From positions 62,001-126,000 of the forward strand of contig NZ_JALJVC010000007.1 of assembly GCF_022967985.1 (NCBI RefSeq): a stretch of 64,000 nucleotides of DNA. Direction: 5' to 3'. The position numbers and the translations under genes are program-made. This DNA is from Acinetobacter lwoffii (GTDB taxonomy: Bacteria > Pseudomonadota > Gammaproteobacteria > Pseudomonadales > Moraxellaceae). Position 1 is the stretch's first letter. Each line of letters opens with the position of its first letter. The notes beneath the pieces were generated by a model. That model was not told the DNA's origin, did no database searches, and was given only the letters and a program-made list of their open reading frames with translations. Below, piece after piece: positions 17,385 through 25,799 of this stretch.

Positions 17385-18359
17385 ATGTCATACCGCACTT
17401 TATCCCAGTTTTTACAACAACAAAGCGGGAATCTCACACCTGAACTAGCACAAGTTATTGAAACAATTGCAAACACTTGCAAAGACATTGATCAGTTACT
17501 GCAAAAAGGTGCTTTAGCGGGTGTATTGGGAAGTGCACAGCATGAGAACGTTCAAGGCGAAGAGCAAAAGAAACTGGATGTCATTTCTAATGACTATTTG
17601 ATTGATGCCTTGCAGCAACATCCAAATGTGGGTGGTTTGGCCTCAGAAGAACTGGATGAATTCACCCCTGCACAAGAAAATGGTCAATTTCTGGTATTGT
17701 TCGATCCGTTAGACGGCTCAAGCAATATCGACATCAATATGTGTGTTGGTACCATTTTCTCGATTCTTCCTGCGAAAAATGCCGTGACTCAGGCAGAAGA
17801 CTTTATGCAAGCCGGTGTTCATCAGGTAGCTGCAGGTTACGTGCTTTATGGTCCATCGACCATGCTGGCATTGACCGTCGGCGCAGGCGTAGTGTTCTTT
17901 ACCTATGACCCTGAAACTCAAGAATTCCTACTGACTTCTGAAGCCATTCAGGTAGCTGCAGATACTAAAGAATATGCGATCAATGCGTCGAATCAGCGTC
18001 ATTGGGAAGCACCAGTACAGCGTTATATCGATGAATTGTTAGCTGGCAAGACTGGCCCTCGTGAAAAAGACTTCAATATGCGCTGGGTTGCCTGTATGGT
18101 GGGCGACATTCACCGTATTCTTTGCCGTAGCGGTATCTTCATGTATCCATACGACCTTAAAGATCCGGCTAAAGCAGGCCGTCTGCGTTTAATGTACGAA
18201 GCCAACCCAATGAGTATGCTCATGGAACAGGCTGGTGGTGCATCGACTACAGGTCGTGTCCGTATTCTTGAAATCGAACCGACAGATCTACATCAACGTG
18301 TGCCAGTGATCATTGGTTCTAAAAACGAAGTTGATCTTGTGACCAGCTACCATAACTAA
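17385..18359 (+). CDS. fbp: Class 1 fructose-1,6-bisphosphatase
   Basis: A 324-residue cytosolic enzyme converting fructose 1,6-bisphosphate to fructose 6-phosphate in gluconeogenesis, essential where sugars are not the carbon source, as in most Acinetobacter. The metal-binding signature [15 protein letters not shown] is at about residues 104-118, with upstream SEELDE supplying further ligands. [20 protein letters not shown] and the substrate-binding stretch [20 protein letters not shown] are typical of class 1. It is monocistronic or co-transcribed with the following methyltransferase across a hairpin. Confidence 0.96.
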   Translation: MSYRTLSQFLQQQSGNLTPELAQVIETIANTCKDIDQLLQKGALAGVLGSAQHENVQGEEQKKLDVISNDYLIDALQQHPNVGGLASEELDEFTPAQENGQFLVLFDPLDGSSNIDINMCVGTIFSILPAKNAVTQAEDFMQAGVHQVAAGYVLYGPSTMLALTVGAGVVFFTYDPETQEFLLTSEAIQVAADTKEYAINASNQRHWEAPVQRYIDELLAGKTGPREKDFNMRWVACMVGDIHRILCRSGIFMYPYDLKDPAKAGRLRLMYEANPMSMLMEQAGGASTTGRVRILEIEPTDLHQRVPVIIGSKNEVDLVTSYHN

Positions 18360-18368
18360 TTTTTATAA

Positions 18369-18395
18369 CGGCAGTCGATATTGAATCGGCTGCCG
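18369..18395 (+). terminator. GC-rich hairpin between fbp and the methyltransferase gene
   Basis: CGGCAGTCGAT/ATCGGCTGCCG forms an 11-bp stem (one T-G pair) with a 5-base loop, 10 bases after the fbp stop. It lacks a T run, so it is a weak terminator, an mRNA-stabilising hairpin or a partial attenuator. Confidence 0.5.
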
Positions 18396-18410
18396 TGGAT
18401 TATATCTCCC

Positions 18411-19187
18411 ATGCCAACTTTTTTTCTTGATTCAAAAGACAATCCAAAGATTAAACACTTACGTGGTTTAATCGAACAAAATACCTATCGTAAAAAACAG
18501 GGGCAAACGGTTTTAGAAGGCACACATCTATCTCTTGCCTGGCTACATGAAAACCGTAAAATTGATTCGATTTTCACCACTGAACATGCACTTTCACATC
18601 CTGATTTCGAGAAAATTCTCGCAAAATACACAGGTATGGTCTTTGTTCTGAGCGAGTCTTTATACAAAGATTTAAGCACCTTAGGAACATCTTTAGCCTG
18701 TTTAGCTGTGGTCACTCTACCGACAGCAAATTATGCATTGGATTTTAAAGCAGACACTTTGATTCTGGAAAATGTACAGGATCCGGGTAATGTAGGCACC
18801 CTGCTTCGCTCTGCTGCTGCTGCCGGTATTGAACAGATTGTGTGTACCAAAGGTTCTGCATCGCTCTGGTCTCCACGCGTATTACGTGCTGGTATGGGTG
18901 CACATTTCACATTACAAACCTTTGAAAATATTGCGCTTGAACAAATTCTTGAGCAATTTCAAATCCCTGTCTATGTAACCAGCTCACACCGTGCTGAAAG
19001 CCTGTATTCAAAAGACTTACGTAAACCTTGCGTGTGGATTCTGGGTAATGAAGGCCAAGGCGTATCTGATTATGCGATGCAACATGCTGAAGCCGTGAGC
19101 ATTCCGCAACCCGGTGGTCAGGAATCACTGAATGTCGCAATTGCAGGTTCGATCTGTTTCTTTGAAATGGTACGTCAACGTATCTAA
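18411..19187 (+). CDS. TrmH/SpoU family RNA 2'-O-methyltransferase
   Basis: A 258-residue SPOUT-class methyltransferase that modifies the ribose of tRNA or rRNA. There is an N-terminal substrate-binding domain (KDNPKIKHLRGLIEQNTYRK) and a C-terminal trefoil-knot domain with the three SPOUT motifs: LENVQDPGNVGTLLRSAAAA, VWILGNEGQGV, and IPQPGGQESLNVAIAGSICF. The target RNA cannot be told from sequence; RlmB-type 23S rRNA or tRNA is possible. The frame opens at a TTG 30 bases upstream, but the family start matches MPTFFLDSKD at 18411. Confidence 0.9.
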   Translation: MPTFFLDSKDNPKIKHLRGLIEQNTYRKKQGQTVLEGTHLSLAWLHENRKIDSIFTTEHALSHPDFEKILAKYTGMVFVLSESLYKDLSTLGTSLACLAVVTLPTANYALDFKADTLILENVQDPGNVGTLLRSAAAAGIEQIVCTKGSASLWSPRVLRAGMGAHFTLQTFENIALEQILEQFQIPVYVTSSHRAESLYSKDLRKPCVWILGNEGQGVSDYAMQHAEAVSIPQPGGQESLNVAIAGSICFFEMVRQRI

Positions 19188-19333
19188 TTAAGGATTTAGG
19201 TTACAGTGTTTTAATACGACCCTGCCAGTGTATAAAATAGATTAAACTACAAAAATAATAAACTTAATTGTCAACCAAACCAGGATTCCCAACGTTATAT
19301 GATTATGAACTTGGGAATAATGGTGGGTGTCCA

Positions 19334-19969
19334 ATGACAGGATTTTCCATCTCTATGGATTTAGCACCAAAACAGTTGCAAACACACGATGTAAGTATTC
19401 TGAAGAGTACGGCTGAAGCACGTCTGAAGAATTTTATGCAGGATGTGACTGGGCGTGCCTTGGTGATGATGGAAAGTGCAACTCAAGGTCATCATGGTAT
19501 TGCTATGGATCTGGTTCAGGAAGCTTTCATTTCCTTACACAAATCCTATGCAGAAAAAAGTACTGAAGAATGGTATCCCCTGTTTTATACCATTCTCAAC
19601 AACAAGTTACAGGACTGGCGTCGTAAAGAGTCACGGCGTGGTCAAATGTTTTCATTTTTCAAGAAAGTCAGTCTCGATGACGACGAAATTGAATTTGATG
19701 ATGTCGTCGATGAATCAACACCAACGCCGCTGGACTTTCTCGATCAGGCAGTTACTGCTGAAGAAATCCAGGAAGCGATTGCAAAATTGCCTGTGCGTCA
19801 GCAGCAGGCATTTATGCTAAGAGCTTGGGAAGGATTTGATACGCATACCACCGCACAGATTATGAACTGCACAGAAGGCAGTGTAAAAACCCATTACCAC
19901 CGTGCTATCCAAGGCTTACGCGCCTCTTTAGCACATTTAAATCCATATCTGGGAGGGTCATCCGAATGA
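19334..19969 (+). CDS. RNA polymerase sigma factor (sigma-70 family, ECF-like)
   Basis: About 211 residues. Region 2 covers about residues 38-95 (MDLVQEAFISLHKSY, YPLFYTILNNKLQDWRRKES, the -10 recognition helix), followed by an acidic linker (DDDEIEFDDVVDESTPTPLD). Region 4 covers about 140-200 (AIAKLPVRQQQAFMLRAWEG then TTAQIMNCTEGSVKTHYHRA), with the classic helix-turn-helix. No region 1.1 or 3 is seen, consistent with an extracytoplasmic-function type. The frame opens at a TTG at 19268; ATG 19334 is my choice, with a G-rich GGTGGGTG upstream. It overlaps the next gene by four bases (ATGA), so the next protein is probably its regulator. Confidence 0.88.
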   Translation: MTGFSISMDLAPKQLQTHDVSILKSTAEARLKNFMQDVTGRALVMMESATQGHHGIAMDLVQEAFISLHKSYAEKSTEEWYPLFYTILNNKLQDWRRKESRRGQMFSFFKKVSLDDDEIEFDDVVDESTPTPLDFLDQAVTAEEIQEAIAKLPVRQQQAFMLRAWEGFDTHTTAQIMNCTEGSVKTHYHRAIQGLRASLAHLNPYLGGSSE

Positions 19970-20283
19970 ATCAAGATGATTTCTTAAAACAAGTAACTTC
20001 CAAACTTGATGGACTGGCACAACAACATAAAGACAAACCTGTTGTCATGCACCATGTTCTTGAAGAAATTCAGGATTCAAAACATTCACGCTTTGCATTT
20101 CTAAAAATGTCAGGTTTTGCTTTGGCAGCTGCGATTGCAGGCATTGTGGTATTACCGAATCTTTCGGACCATAACGAGCCGCAAACTCAAATGGTGTCAG
20201 TCCCAAAACTGTCTCCGCAAATGCTTGAAGATTTAGAAATGTTAATGGTTTTAGGTGAGGACAAAGTTCCACATGGCAGCTAA
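19966..20283 (+). CDS. One-helix membrane protein, putative anti-sigma factor (DUF3619-like by context)
   Basis: A 105-residue protein. The N-terminal cytoplasmic half (about 1-45, MNQDDFLKQVTSKLDGLAQQ) is helical. A single membrane helix follows (about 48-66, MSGFALAAAIAGIVVLPNL), then a short periplasmic tail rich in LSPQMLEDLEMLMVLG. The start overlaps the sigma-factor stop. This topology and coupling is typical of membrane-bound anti-sigma factors. I recall the order sigma factor - DUF3619 - DUF3106 in betaproteobacteria, which matches here. No zinc-binding anti-sigma motif (HxxxCxxC) is present, so it would not be a ZAS-type. The role is inferred from context. Confidence 0.7.
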   Translation: MNQDDFLKQVTSKLDGLAQQHKDKPVVMHHVLEEIQDSKHSRFAFLKMSGFALAAAIAGIVVLPNLSDHNEPQTQMVSVPKLSPQMLEDLEMLMVLGEDKVPHGS

Positions 20284-20683
20284 AAAATTGGCGATTGCTT
20301 TTTGTGCATTCAGTTTTCTGCAAACCAGCTTTGCAGGATTTGAACGTTTTTGGCTATTTTCCAAGGATGCGAATACCCAAGTAACTGATACTTGGGATAG
20401 TCTTTCTGATTCTGAACAATTGGCACTGATTAAACGTTATCAATCTTTAAAAGAAATCCCCGAACAACAACGTGTTAGCTTACAGCAGCGTATGGACTGG
20501 TTTACTCAACTCCCTAATGCGGAAAAACAAAGAATGCGTGAGACTTGGCAAATGATGAGCAGTCAGGAACGCAAAGAACTGGGCGCACGTATGCAAAAAG
20601 CGTCTCCTGAGCAACGCCTTGCCATTCGCGAAGAATACATTCTCAAATATCAGCAAGTGACTCAGCAGCCTAACTCGCATTAA
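20273..20683 (+). CDS. DUF3106-type exported protein
   Basis: A 136-residue protein with a signal peptide (MAAKKLAIAFCAFSFLQTSF then AG), so secreted to the periplasm. The mature part is helical with repeated short motifs W..LS..E...L..RY..L and P..E..R.R..W (WDSLSDSEQLALIKRYQSLK, LPNAEKQRMRETWQMMSSQE, ASPEQRLAIREEYILKYQQV), the pattern of DUF3106 and reminiscent of CpxP/Spy-type periplasmic helical proteins. A GTG opens the frame 18 bases earlier, but ATG 20273 starts the signal peptide. It overlaps the upstream gene by 11 bases. It could feed envelope status to the sigma/anti-sigma pair. Confidence 0.8.
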   Translation: MAAKKLAIAFCAFSFLQTSFAGFERFWLFSKDANTQVTDTWDSLSDSEQLALIKRYQSLKEIPEQQRVSLQQRMDWFTQLPNAEKQRMRETWQMMSSQERKELGARMQKASPEQRLAIREEYILKYQQVTQQPNSH

Positions 20684-20694
20684 ACACTTAATAT

Positions 20695-20722
20695 AAAAAA
20701 GCCTCTATATGGAGGCTTTTTT
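20695..20722. terminator. Bidirectional terminator after the sigma-factor operon
   Basis: AAAAAAGCCTC-TATATG-GAGGCTTTTTT, T runs on both strands, shared with the convergent surface-protein gene. Confidence 0.88.
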
Positions 20723-20739
20723 GATGTTTCAATCATATT

Positions 20740-23151
20740 TTATTTTCTTAAGCGTCGATAACCTGCAAGCCCTAATAATCCTAGTAGCCCCCACATTCCA
20801 ATTGCCCCACCACCACTTGAGGACGTATTCGTATTTTTAACTGTATTACGTAACAAGATTGTCGCTTTTTCTGACATTTTTTCATCAGCATCAAAAATCG
20901 CATAATCCATGCTGTAATTTGCCTGGCTTAAATTATTTTTTACACTAAATGTCAGCTGTCCACCATAACAGGTCTGATTTTGATAGGTATCAGGACATGC
21001 TCCTTGTCGCTCTGCCTTCAGTGAAACTCCCGCAGGCAGCTTAACAATATGAATCGGGATCTCTTTTCCATCTTTATCTTGATAAAAAGCCGACTTTCCT
21101 GATGGTAGAGGCCCATCCCCATCATCACTATCATTTTCAAGCGGATTTACCGTCACTGTAAGATTATTCTCTGGACTAAGCCGATATTCATCATCTTTTG
21201 CAATCGGTGCAATGTTGTTAAAAGCTGCTCTTAAGAGGCCAGCACTGCTTACACCTGTAGCCTGGTCTTTAAGTGTATAACTACAGAACTCCATATCAAC
21301 CGAACTGGTCTGCTTACCATCAGTGCGATACATCATGATCCGGTTTAAATCAGGTTTCCACTCACATTTAAGATTTGGATCATTGGGATTTCCTTCCACA
21401 GTGGTCGAATTACCAGTACCAATTAACTTACCAACACCTAAAGTTTTTACACTGACCTCATAATTTTCTGAATTTAAGGCTTTAATTTGAATCTTATCAT
21501 TGGTTAGAGTTTCTTGAGGCATAGCCAAGATAAAAGGATTAATATAGATTGCACGATATTTCTGATATTGCTTGGTATATTTAAGCAAATCCTGATAACT
21601 TTTCAATTCTTCCTTTAAACCAGGAAGCTCATTTTCTGGAGTATTTTTATCAGCAATGATTTCTTCGAGATCATCTATATTCTCCTGATAAAAGTCATTG
21701 AGTTCTACCAAACTCTTATTTTGCAAGTCCGTAATATCGGCTGCAGTCAAACGTCGGATTTCAACTGAGCCGATCTCGCAAGTATTTTTTGCACTTGGAT
21801 CAAATGTTAATGTGGATCCAATCACACGATCAATACCACGCTGGTCTTGTTCAATACAGCCACTCACCCCGATATCTACCAAATCCGTTGCGGTCTGATT
21901 ATCACGCGGGTAATACAGCCCTAAATAGCGATTATCAATAGCAGGCTCAATATAATTTGTTAATAAACTGCTGATTATATTATTAGAGACATCAAGATTA
22001 TTTGAAGTAGTATCTTCGTCTAATTCTGGCAATACGCAACGTGATGGCCCAGTCGTTTGAATTGCATTTCGAATTGTAGAAAATTCAACACGTTGTGCCT
22101 TGGTCGGATTTCCCTGATTTAAGGCATATTCACAAGACAGGCCTTGGTTAAAGGCTAAAACATTGAAATTAAAATACCTAAACCCGGTATTGTCATAAAA
22201 TAAAGTAGATTGGGCTGTATTTTCAACAATAGTATTACTTAATGCAGTTAAACTGGAGAATTTACTGAGGGGACGATTAACTTCATTCGTCATACGCACA
22301 ATATGTCCTGTGGTACTTGCAGTATTCTTCGCAATAGTAGAGTTAACAATTTCTACTGTAGCATAGCCACAAAAATCAATAATACTGTTAGTAAGATCTG
22401 AACCATTTTTAACAATGCTACTGGAATTAATTTTCACATTGGTTTGAGTTGTACCTAAATTTCCCTGACAGTCCATCGCCAGAACACTACCATATGAACT
22501 CGCCTGATTTTTTTGAATCAAAGAATCCTGAATGACAATATTCCTTTCCGTATTCATTGCTACACTATAAATCGCCCCACCTTCTGCAGCTGCTCGGGAA
22601 TTTACTATTTCACTGGTATTAATACTTAAAGGCCCAGCTACATAAAAAGTACCGCCATTACCTTTATCCAAGGTATTTATTGCTGCATAACCATCCTTTA
22701 AAATCAGATGATGAATTTCCAGACTGGATTGACTGGCCATACTATTAAATAATCTGGTTTTCCCCTGGCCTGAAATAGTACTTTTTAAAGCCTCCCGGGT
22801 TGGATATAACAGCGTAATCGGACTACGACTAGCATAGTTAAGTGGAGTTTTCCCATAAATTTTGAGCGCTGACTCTACGATCAGCTCTTTATCTAATTTA
22901 TACTCGCCTGCTTCAAGCTGAATCACATCTGCAGCTGAACCATCCAATCGAAGCGTACGTCCTACATTACATCCGCCATAAGATTTATCCAGTTTTGCAG
23001 TTTTAATGGCTTCTCGCAAAGAACAGGCATTATTATTCTCGCCATCTTCATCAGCAAAAGTAGTCACATATATCGTTTTATCTTCGGCTGCCATCAAACT
23101 CATCGCAGATAAAATCATGGCAGCAAGCAGTCCTTTTTTATAATTTTTCAT
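20740..23151 (-). CDS. Large CSLREA-domain surface protein with GlyGly-CTERM tail (rhombotarget-like)
   Basis: An 803-residue exported protein. Signal peptide about 1-22 (KGLLAAMILSAMSLMAAE). A CSLREA domain follows (IYVTTFADEDGE then NACSLREAIKTAK). A right-handed beta-helix of about 350 residues carries repeats such as LEIHHLILKDGYAA and GGAIYSVA. After a central coiled stretch comes a tandem-95/cadherin-like repeat (APIAKDDEYRLSPENN, VTVNPLENDSDDGDG). The C-terminus is Ser/Gly-rich, then a hydrophobic helix (GMWGLLGLLGLAGYRRLRK), a GlyGly-CTERM signal for rhombosortase cleavage and type II secretion. It is second in an operon behind its 599-residue paralogue, 9 bases apart; its AAGGA lies at the upstream stop. 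Probably a secreted or surface-attached protein; ligand unknown. Confidence 0.85.
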   Translation of the reverse strand: MKNYKKGLLAAMILSAMSLMAAEDKTIYVTTFADEDGENNNACSLREAIKTAKLDKSYGGCNVGRTLRLDGSAADVIQLEAGEYKLDKELIVESALKIYGKTPLNYASRSPITLLYPTREALKSTISGQGKTRLFNSMASQSSLEIHHLILKDGYAAINTLDKGNGGTFYVAGPLSINTSEIVNSRAAAEGGAIYSVAMNTERNIVIQDSLIQKNQASSYGSVLAMDCQGNLGTTQTNVKINSSSIVKNGSDLTNSIIDFCGYATVEIVNSTIAKNTASTTGHIVRMTNEVNRPLSKFSSLTALSNTIVENTAQSTLFYDNTGFRYFNFNVLAFNQGLSCEYALNQGNPTKAQRVEFSTIRNAIQTTGPSRCVLPELDEDTTSNNLDVSNNIISSLLTNYIEPAIDNRYLGLYYPRDNQTATDLVDIGVSGCIEQDQRGIDRVIGSTLTFDPSAKNTCEIGSVEIRRLTAADITDLQNKSLVELNDFYQENIDDLEEIIADKNTPENELPGLKEELKSYQDLLKYTKQYQKYRAIYINPFILAMPQETLTNDKIQIKALNSENYEVSVKTLGVGKLIGTGNSTTVEGNPNDPNLKCEWKPDLNRIMMYRTDGKQTSSVDMEFCSYTLKDQATGVSSAGLLRAAFNNIAPIAKDDEYRLSPENNLTVTVNPLENDSDDGDGPLPSGKSAFYQDKDGKEIPIHIVKLPAGVSLKAERQGACPDTYQNQTCYGGQLTFSVKNNLSQANYSMDYAIFDADEKMSEKATILLRNTVKNTNTSSSGGGAIGMWGLLGLLGLAGYRRLRK

Positions 23152-23160
23152 GATTTTTCC

Positions 23161-24960
23161 TTAATCTTTTAATCCACGGCGTAAACCTATTAATCCGAGT
23201 AAAATCAGTAGTCCACCACCCCCCCATGAGCCGCCTGAAGTTTTGACTGCTTTGTCTTCCATTTCATTTTTTGGCTCCTGAACAATTTGAGTAGTAATAG
23301 TCAAATAAGGTTTACTTTTATTAAACCGTGTAGATGAGGTCACCACTTGTAGTTCGAAAATATCTGCTCCATGCCAGGTAGAATCGGGGGTATAAACGAC
23401 ATTGCCATGAATATCGATGATTGTTTTACCCTTGGAAGCTGTTTTGGTTTGTACCACTTTCAAACAGCCATCTTGCCAAGGCTCACCCGTCGGATTCTGA
23501 CCAACAATGGCATTACACTGTTCTTTTGGAATTAAATCACTATCTCCCAGATAAGATTCTATTGAAAACTTGGCAATTTCACCCTTTAACAGATCTTGTC
23601 CCACCAGACTGCCTGAGATTGGTATTGTGATTTCAACAGCACCCCGATCACAAAACAGGTTATCCATCAAACGATTAATCCCGCGCTGATCTGCCGCCTC
23701 ACATGCTACTGTTGGATTTGCCAGACTCAATCCTGTGCCTCTATTCACAATCGGCGATTCATTCACAAGGATATAGTTCAACAAAATTCGTGGGCGCATA
23801 TAACCGAGAAATTGTCCTTTAGGAACGCTGTATGGACAAAGTATGGCATTATTATTTTCTTGTAGGGTCTGACAAGCACCTTCACTTGTATCTGAGGATT
23901 CAGCAAAAAGTCGTGTACCATTCCAGAACTGGTTCGGCGCGACGGCATCCCCTACACCACACGAGGCTGTCAGCAGATTGTTTTGCGACACAGACTTGTC
24001 ACCAGTGATAATTTGGCAGTCCTGTGTACCATTTCTTAAAATAATACTATTCGCTACATAAGCTCTGCCATACGGCGCATGGATACGTAAGGCAGTATTT
24101 TCATTATCAACCATGGTGAGATTATTCAATCCCATCCCGTCCAGGACATTAATGAGTACACCCTTATTTTTTAGTATCGTACTACTTAATACCTCCCCAC
24201 TAATACCTTGATCTTTACTGGAGTCAGCAAACTGTCCTGCACTATAAATATTGGTCGCGGAATTATCCAGTGTCTGGTTATTTTTAAGTACACTTTGATA
24301 AATGAGGAAAGCAGGTAGCTCGCTATACAGGATCCCGCCTCGTTGGGCTTTGTTATTTTCGATCAGACTATTTTTAATTTGTGCACGGCTTGTTAAGTTC
24401 TGACCAAACTTGCCAGCATTATAAATTGCCCCACCCAAGTTGGCAGCAGCATTAAATAGACGGTTATATTCTAGAATTAGCTGACCTTTATTATAAATTA
24501 GGCCACCTTGTTCAGCACAACTGGTTTTACCACAGCCTTCAAGATCCAGTTCTTTCAAATTTAACTGAACCAGTGTATCTGTACTGTTGATCCGGAAAAG
24601 GTTATCGGTACCTTTCATTTGAATATGAGCATTATGCAAACCTAATGCTTTTTCATCCGTACTGAATTCACCATCACTTTCTGCGACCGCACGGATGGTA
24701 AGAGATTTTTTAATCGCAATATGCTGGTTCAACACATAGGTATTTTTTTCTTTTAAAATAATGGTACTGGATGAGTTCTCCCCACCACACCCCATAAAAC
24801 CTGATTTAGCTAAGCCACGGTTAACATACTCAACAGCTTCTCGAAGTGAACATTCCTTGTCATCTTTTTCAATATCTTCTGTAGTGGTTACAATAATATC
24901 TGCACTATACGACTGCCCCGCTATACATAGCAAAGCTATGCCTATGCTCTTCTTGAGCAT
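23161..24960 (-). CDS. CSLREA-domain surface protein with GlyGly-CTERM tail, paralogue of the next gene
   Basis: A 599-residue exported protein with signal peptide LKKSIGIALLCIAGQSYSAD and the CSLREA box (DIIVTTTEDIEKDDKECSLR). Beta-helix-like repeats follow (KELDLEGCGKTSCAEQGGLI, LGGAIYNAGKFG, RGGILYSELPA) and an ADQRGINR box also found as DQRGIDR in the paralogue. A late Ig/cadherin-like strand pattern (VVYTPDSTWHGADIFELQV) precedes the tail SGGSWGGGGLLILLGLIGLR, a GlyGly-CTERM sorting signal. Many paired cysteines suggest a disulfide-rich exported protein. ATG has AAGGAG seven bases upstream. First gene of a two-gene operon. I recall such proteins in Acinetobacter named rhombotarget A; which of the two corresponds is not resolved. 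Confidence 0.85.
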   Translation of the reverse strand: MLKKSIGIALLCIAGQSYSADIIVTTTEDIEKDDKECSLREAVEYVNRGLAKSGFMGCGGENSSSTIILKEKNTYVLNQHIAIKKSLTIRAVAESDGEFSTDEKALGLHNAHIQMKGTDNLFRINSTDTLVQLNLKELDLEGCGKTSCAEQGGLIYNKGQLILEYNRLFNAAANLGGAIYNAGKFGQNLTSRAQIKNSLIENNKAQRGGILYSELPAFLIYQSVLKNNQTLDNSATNIYSAGQFADSSKDQGISGEVLSSTILKNKGVLINVLDGMGLNNLTMVDNENTALRIHAPYGRAYVANSIILRNGTQDCQIITGDKSVSQNNLLTASCGVGDAVAPNQFWNGTRLFAESSDTSEGACQTLQENNNAILCPYSVPKGQFLGYMRPRILLNYILVNESPIVNRGTGLSLANPTVACEAADQRGINRLMDNLFCDRGAVEITIPISGSLVGQDLLKGEIAKFSIESYLGDSDLIPKEQCNAIVGQNPTGEPWQDGCLKVVQTKTASKGKTIIDIHGNVVYTPDSTWHGADIFELQVVTSSTRFNKSKPYLTITTQIVQEPKNEMEDKAVKTSGGSWGGGGLLILLGLIGLRRGLKD

Positions 24961-25080
24961 AACCTTCTCCTTAATTTTTATTTCTTTCTTTTTCTTCTAA
25001 AGTTGCAGAATCCTTGCAACAGCGAATTATTTTGCCTTACTGTGTCATAGACTGAGTAATTACTCAAGAATTTTTATGAT

Positions 25081-25785
25081 TTACCGATATTCGTCAATCA
25101 AGGCATATATCTGCCGCAGATTGGCATTGCTAACTTTTAACTTTTCCCCTTTAAGTAGTTGAATAATCTGCTCTAATCTTTGAAGCAGCACTGAAGTTTG
25201 ATGCGGCCCATGGCTGAGTAAATAGTCAAAGATTTGAGGGTCTAAATGGATCCCACGACGATCGAGTACCGAGGAAACCAGCGCATAGCGATCAGCATAC
25301 AAACTGCCACTCGGAACACGGGTACTGACCGCCTGCGTGAGACGGGATTGTAAATCTGGCAATTCAAGTTTGAGTTCGATAGGTGCAAAACGTGACGAAA
25401 ACACCAACTGCCCACCACCTTCATTATTATAATTAATTAAGTGAAAGACGGCGCGTTGCCAATGGGGTACGCCACTAATCGCTTCGATATCATCGAGTGC
25501 TACCAGATCAAAACGATCCAGAGAGGTAATCGCCTCAGTGGGTGCATCTAAAAGCTCAAGCAAAGATACCTGAATTGCAGATTTACCTACTTCCAGATAA
25601 GAGTCACAGATGGCAGACAACAAATGACTTTTACCTGTACCGGCTCCCCCATAGACATAAAAGCGGTTGATCAGGCCTGCATGTAATTGACGGACAGCAT
25701 CAATGACATGCCCCCAACCCGGCCCTGAAAAATCACTGATTCGGGCATCGAGCTGAGGTTCTATATCTAACTGCAATTGACGCAT
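25081..25785 (-). CDS. hda: DnaA-related replication regulator Hda
   Basis: A 234-residue AAA+ protein homologous to DnaA domain III. With the beta sliding clamp it stimulates DnaA-ATP hydrolysis (RIDA) to prevent re-initiation. The N-terminal QLQLDI resembles the clamp-binding hexapeptide. Walker A is YGGAGTGKSHLL (about residues 44-55), Walker B LVALDDIEAI (about 93-102), sensor I FSSRFAP, with a Box VII-like arginine and the C-terminal sensor II region. There is no DnaA domain IV DNA-binding region, which separates it from DnaA. It lies 14 bases downstream of perM on the same strand, a linkage I know from other gammaproteobacteria. Confidence 0.9.
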   Translation of the reverse strand: MRQLQLDIEPQLDARISDFSGPGWGHVIDAVRQLHAGLINRFYVYGGAGTGKSHLLSAICDSYLEVGKSAIQVSLLELLDAPTEAITSLDRFDLVALDDIEAISGVPHWQRAVFHLINYNNEGGGQLVFSSRFAPIELKLELPDLQSRLTQAVSTRVPSGSLYADRYALVSSVLDRRGIHLDPQIFDYLLSHGPHQTSVLLQRLEQIIQLLKGEKLKVSNANLRQIYALIDEYR

Positions 25786-25799
25786 ACGATTTTTTGGCC

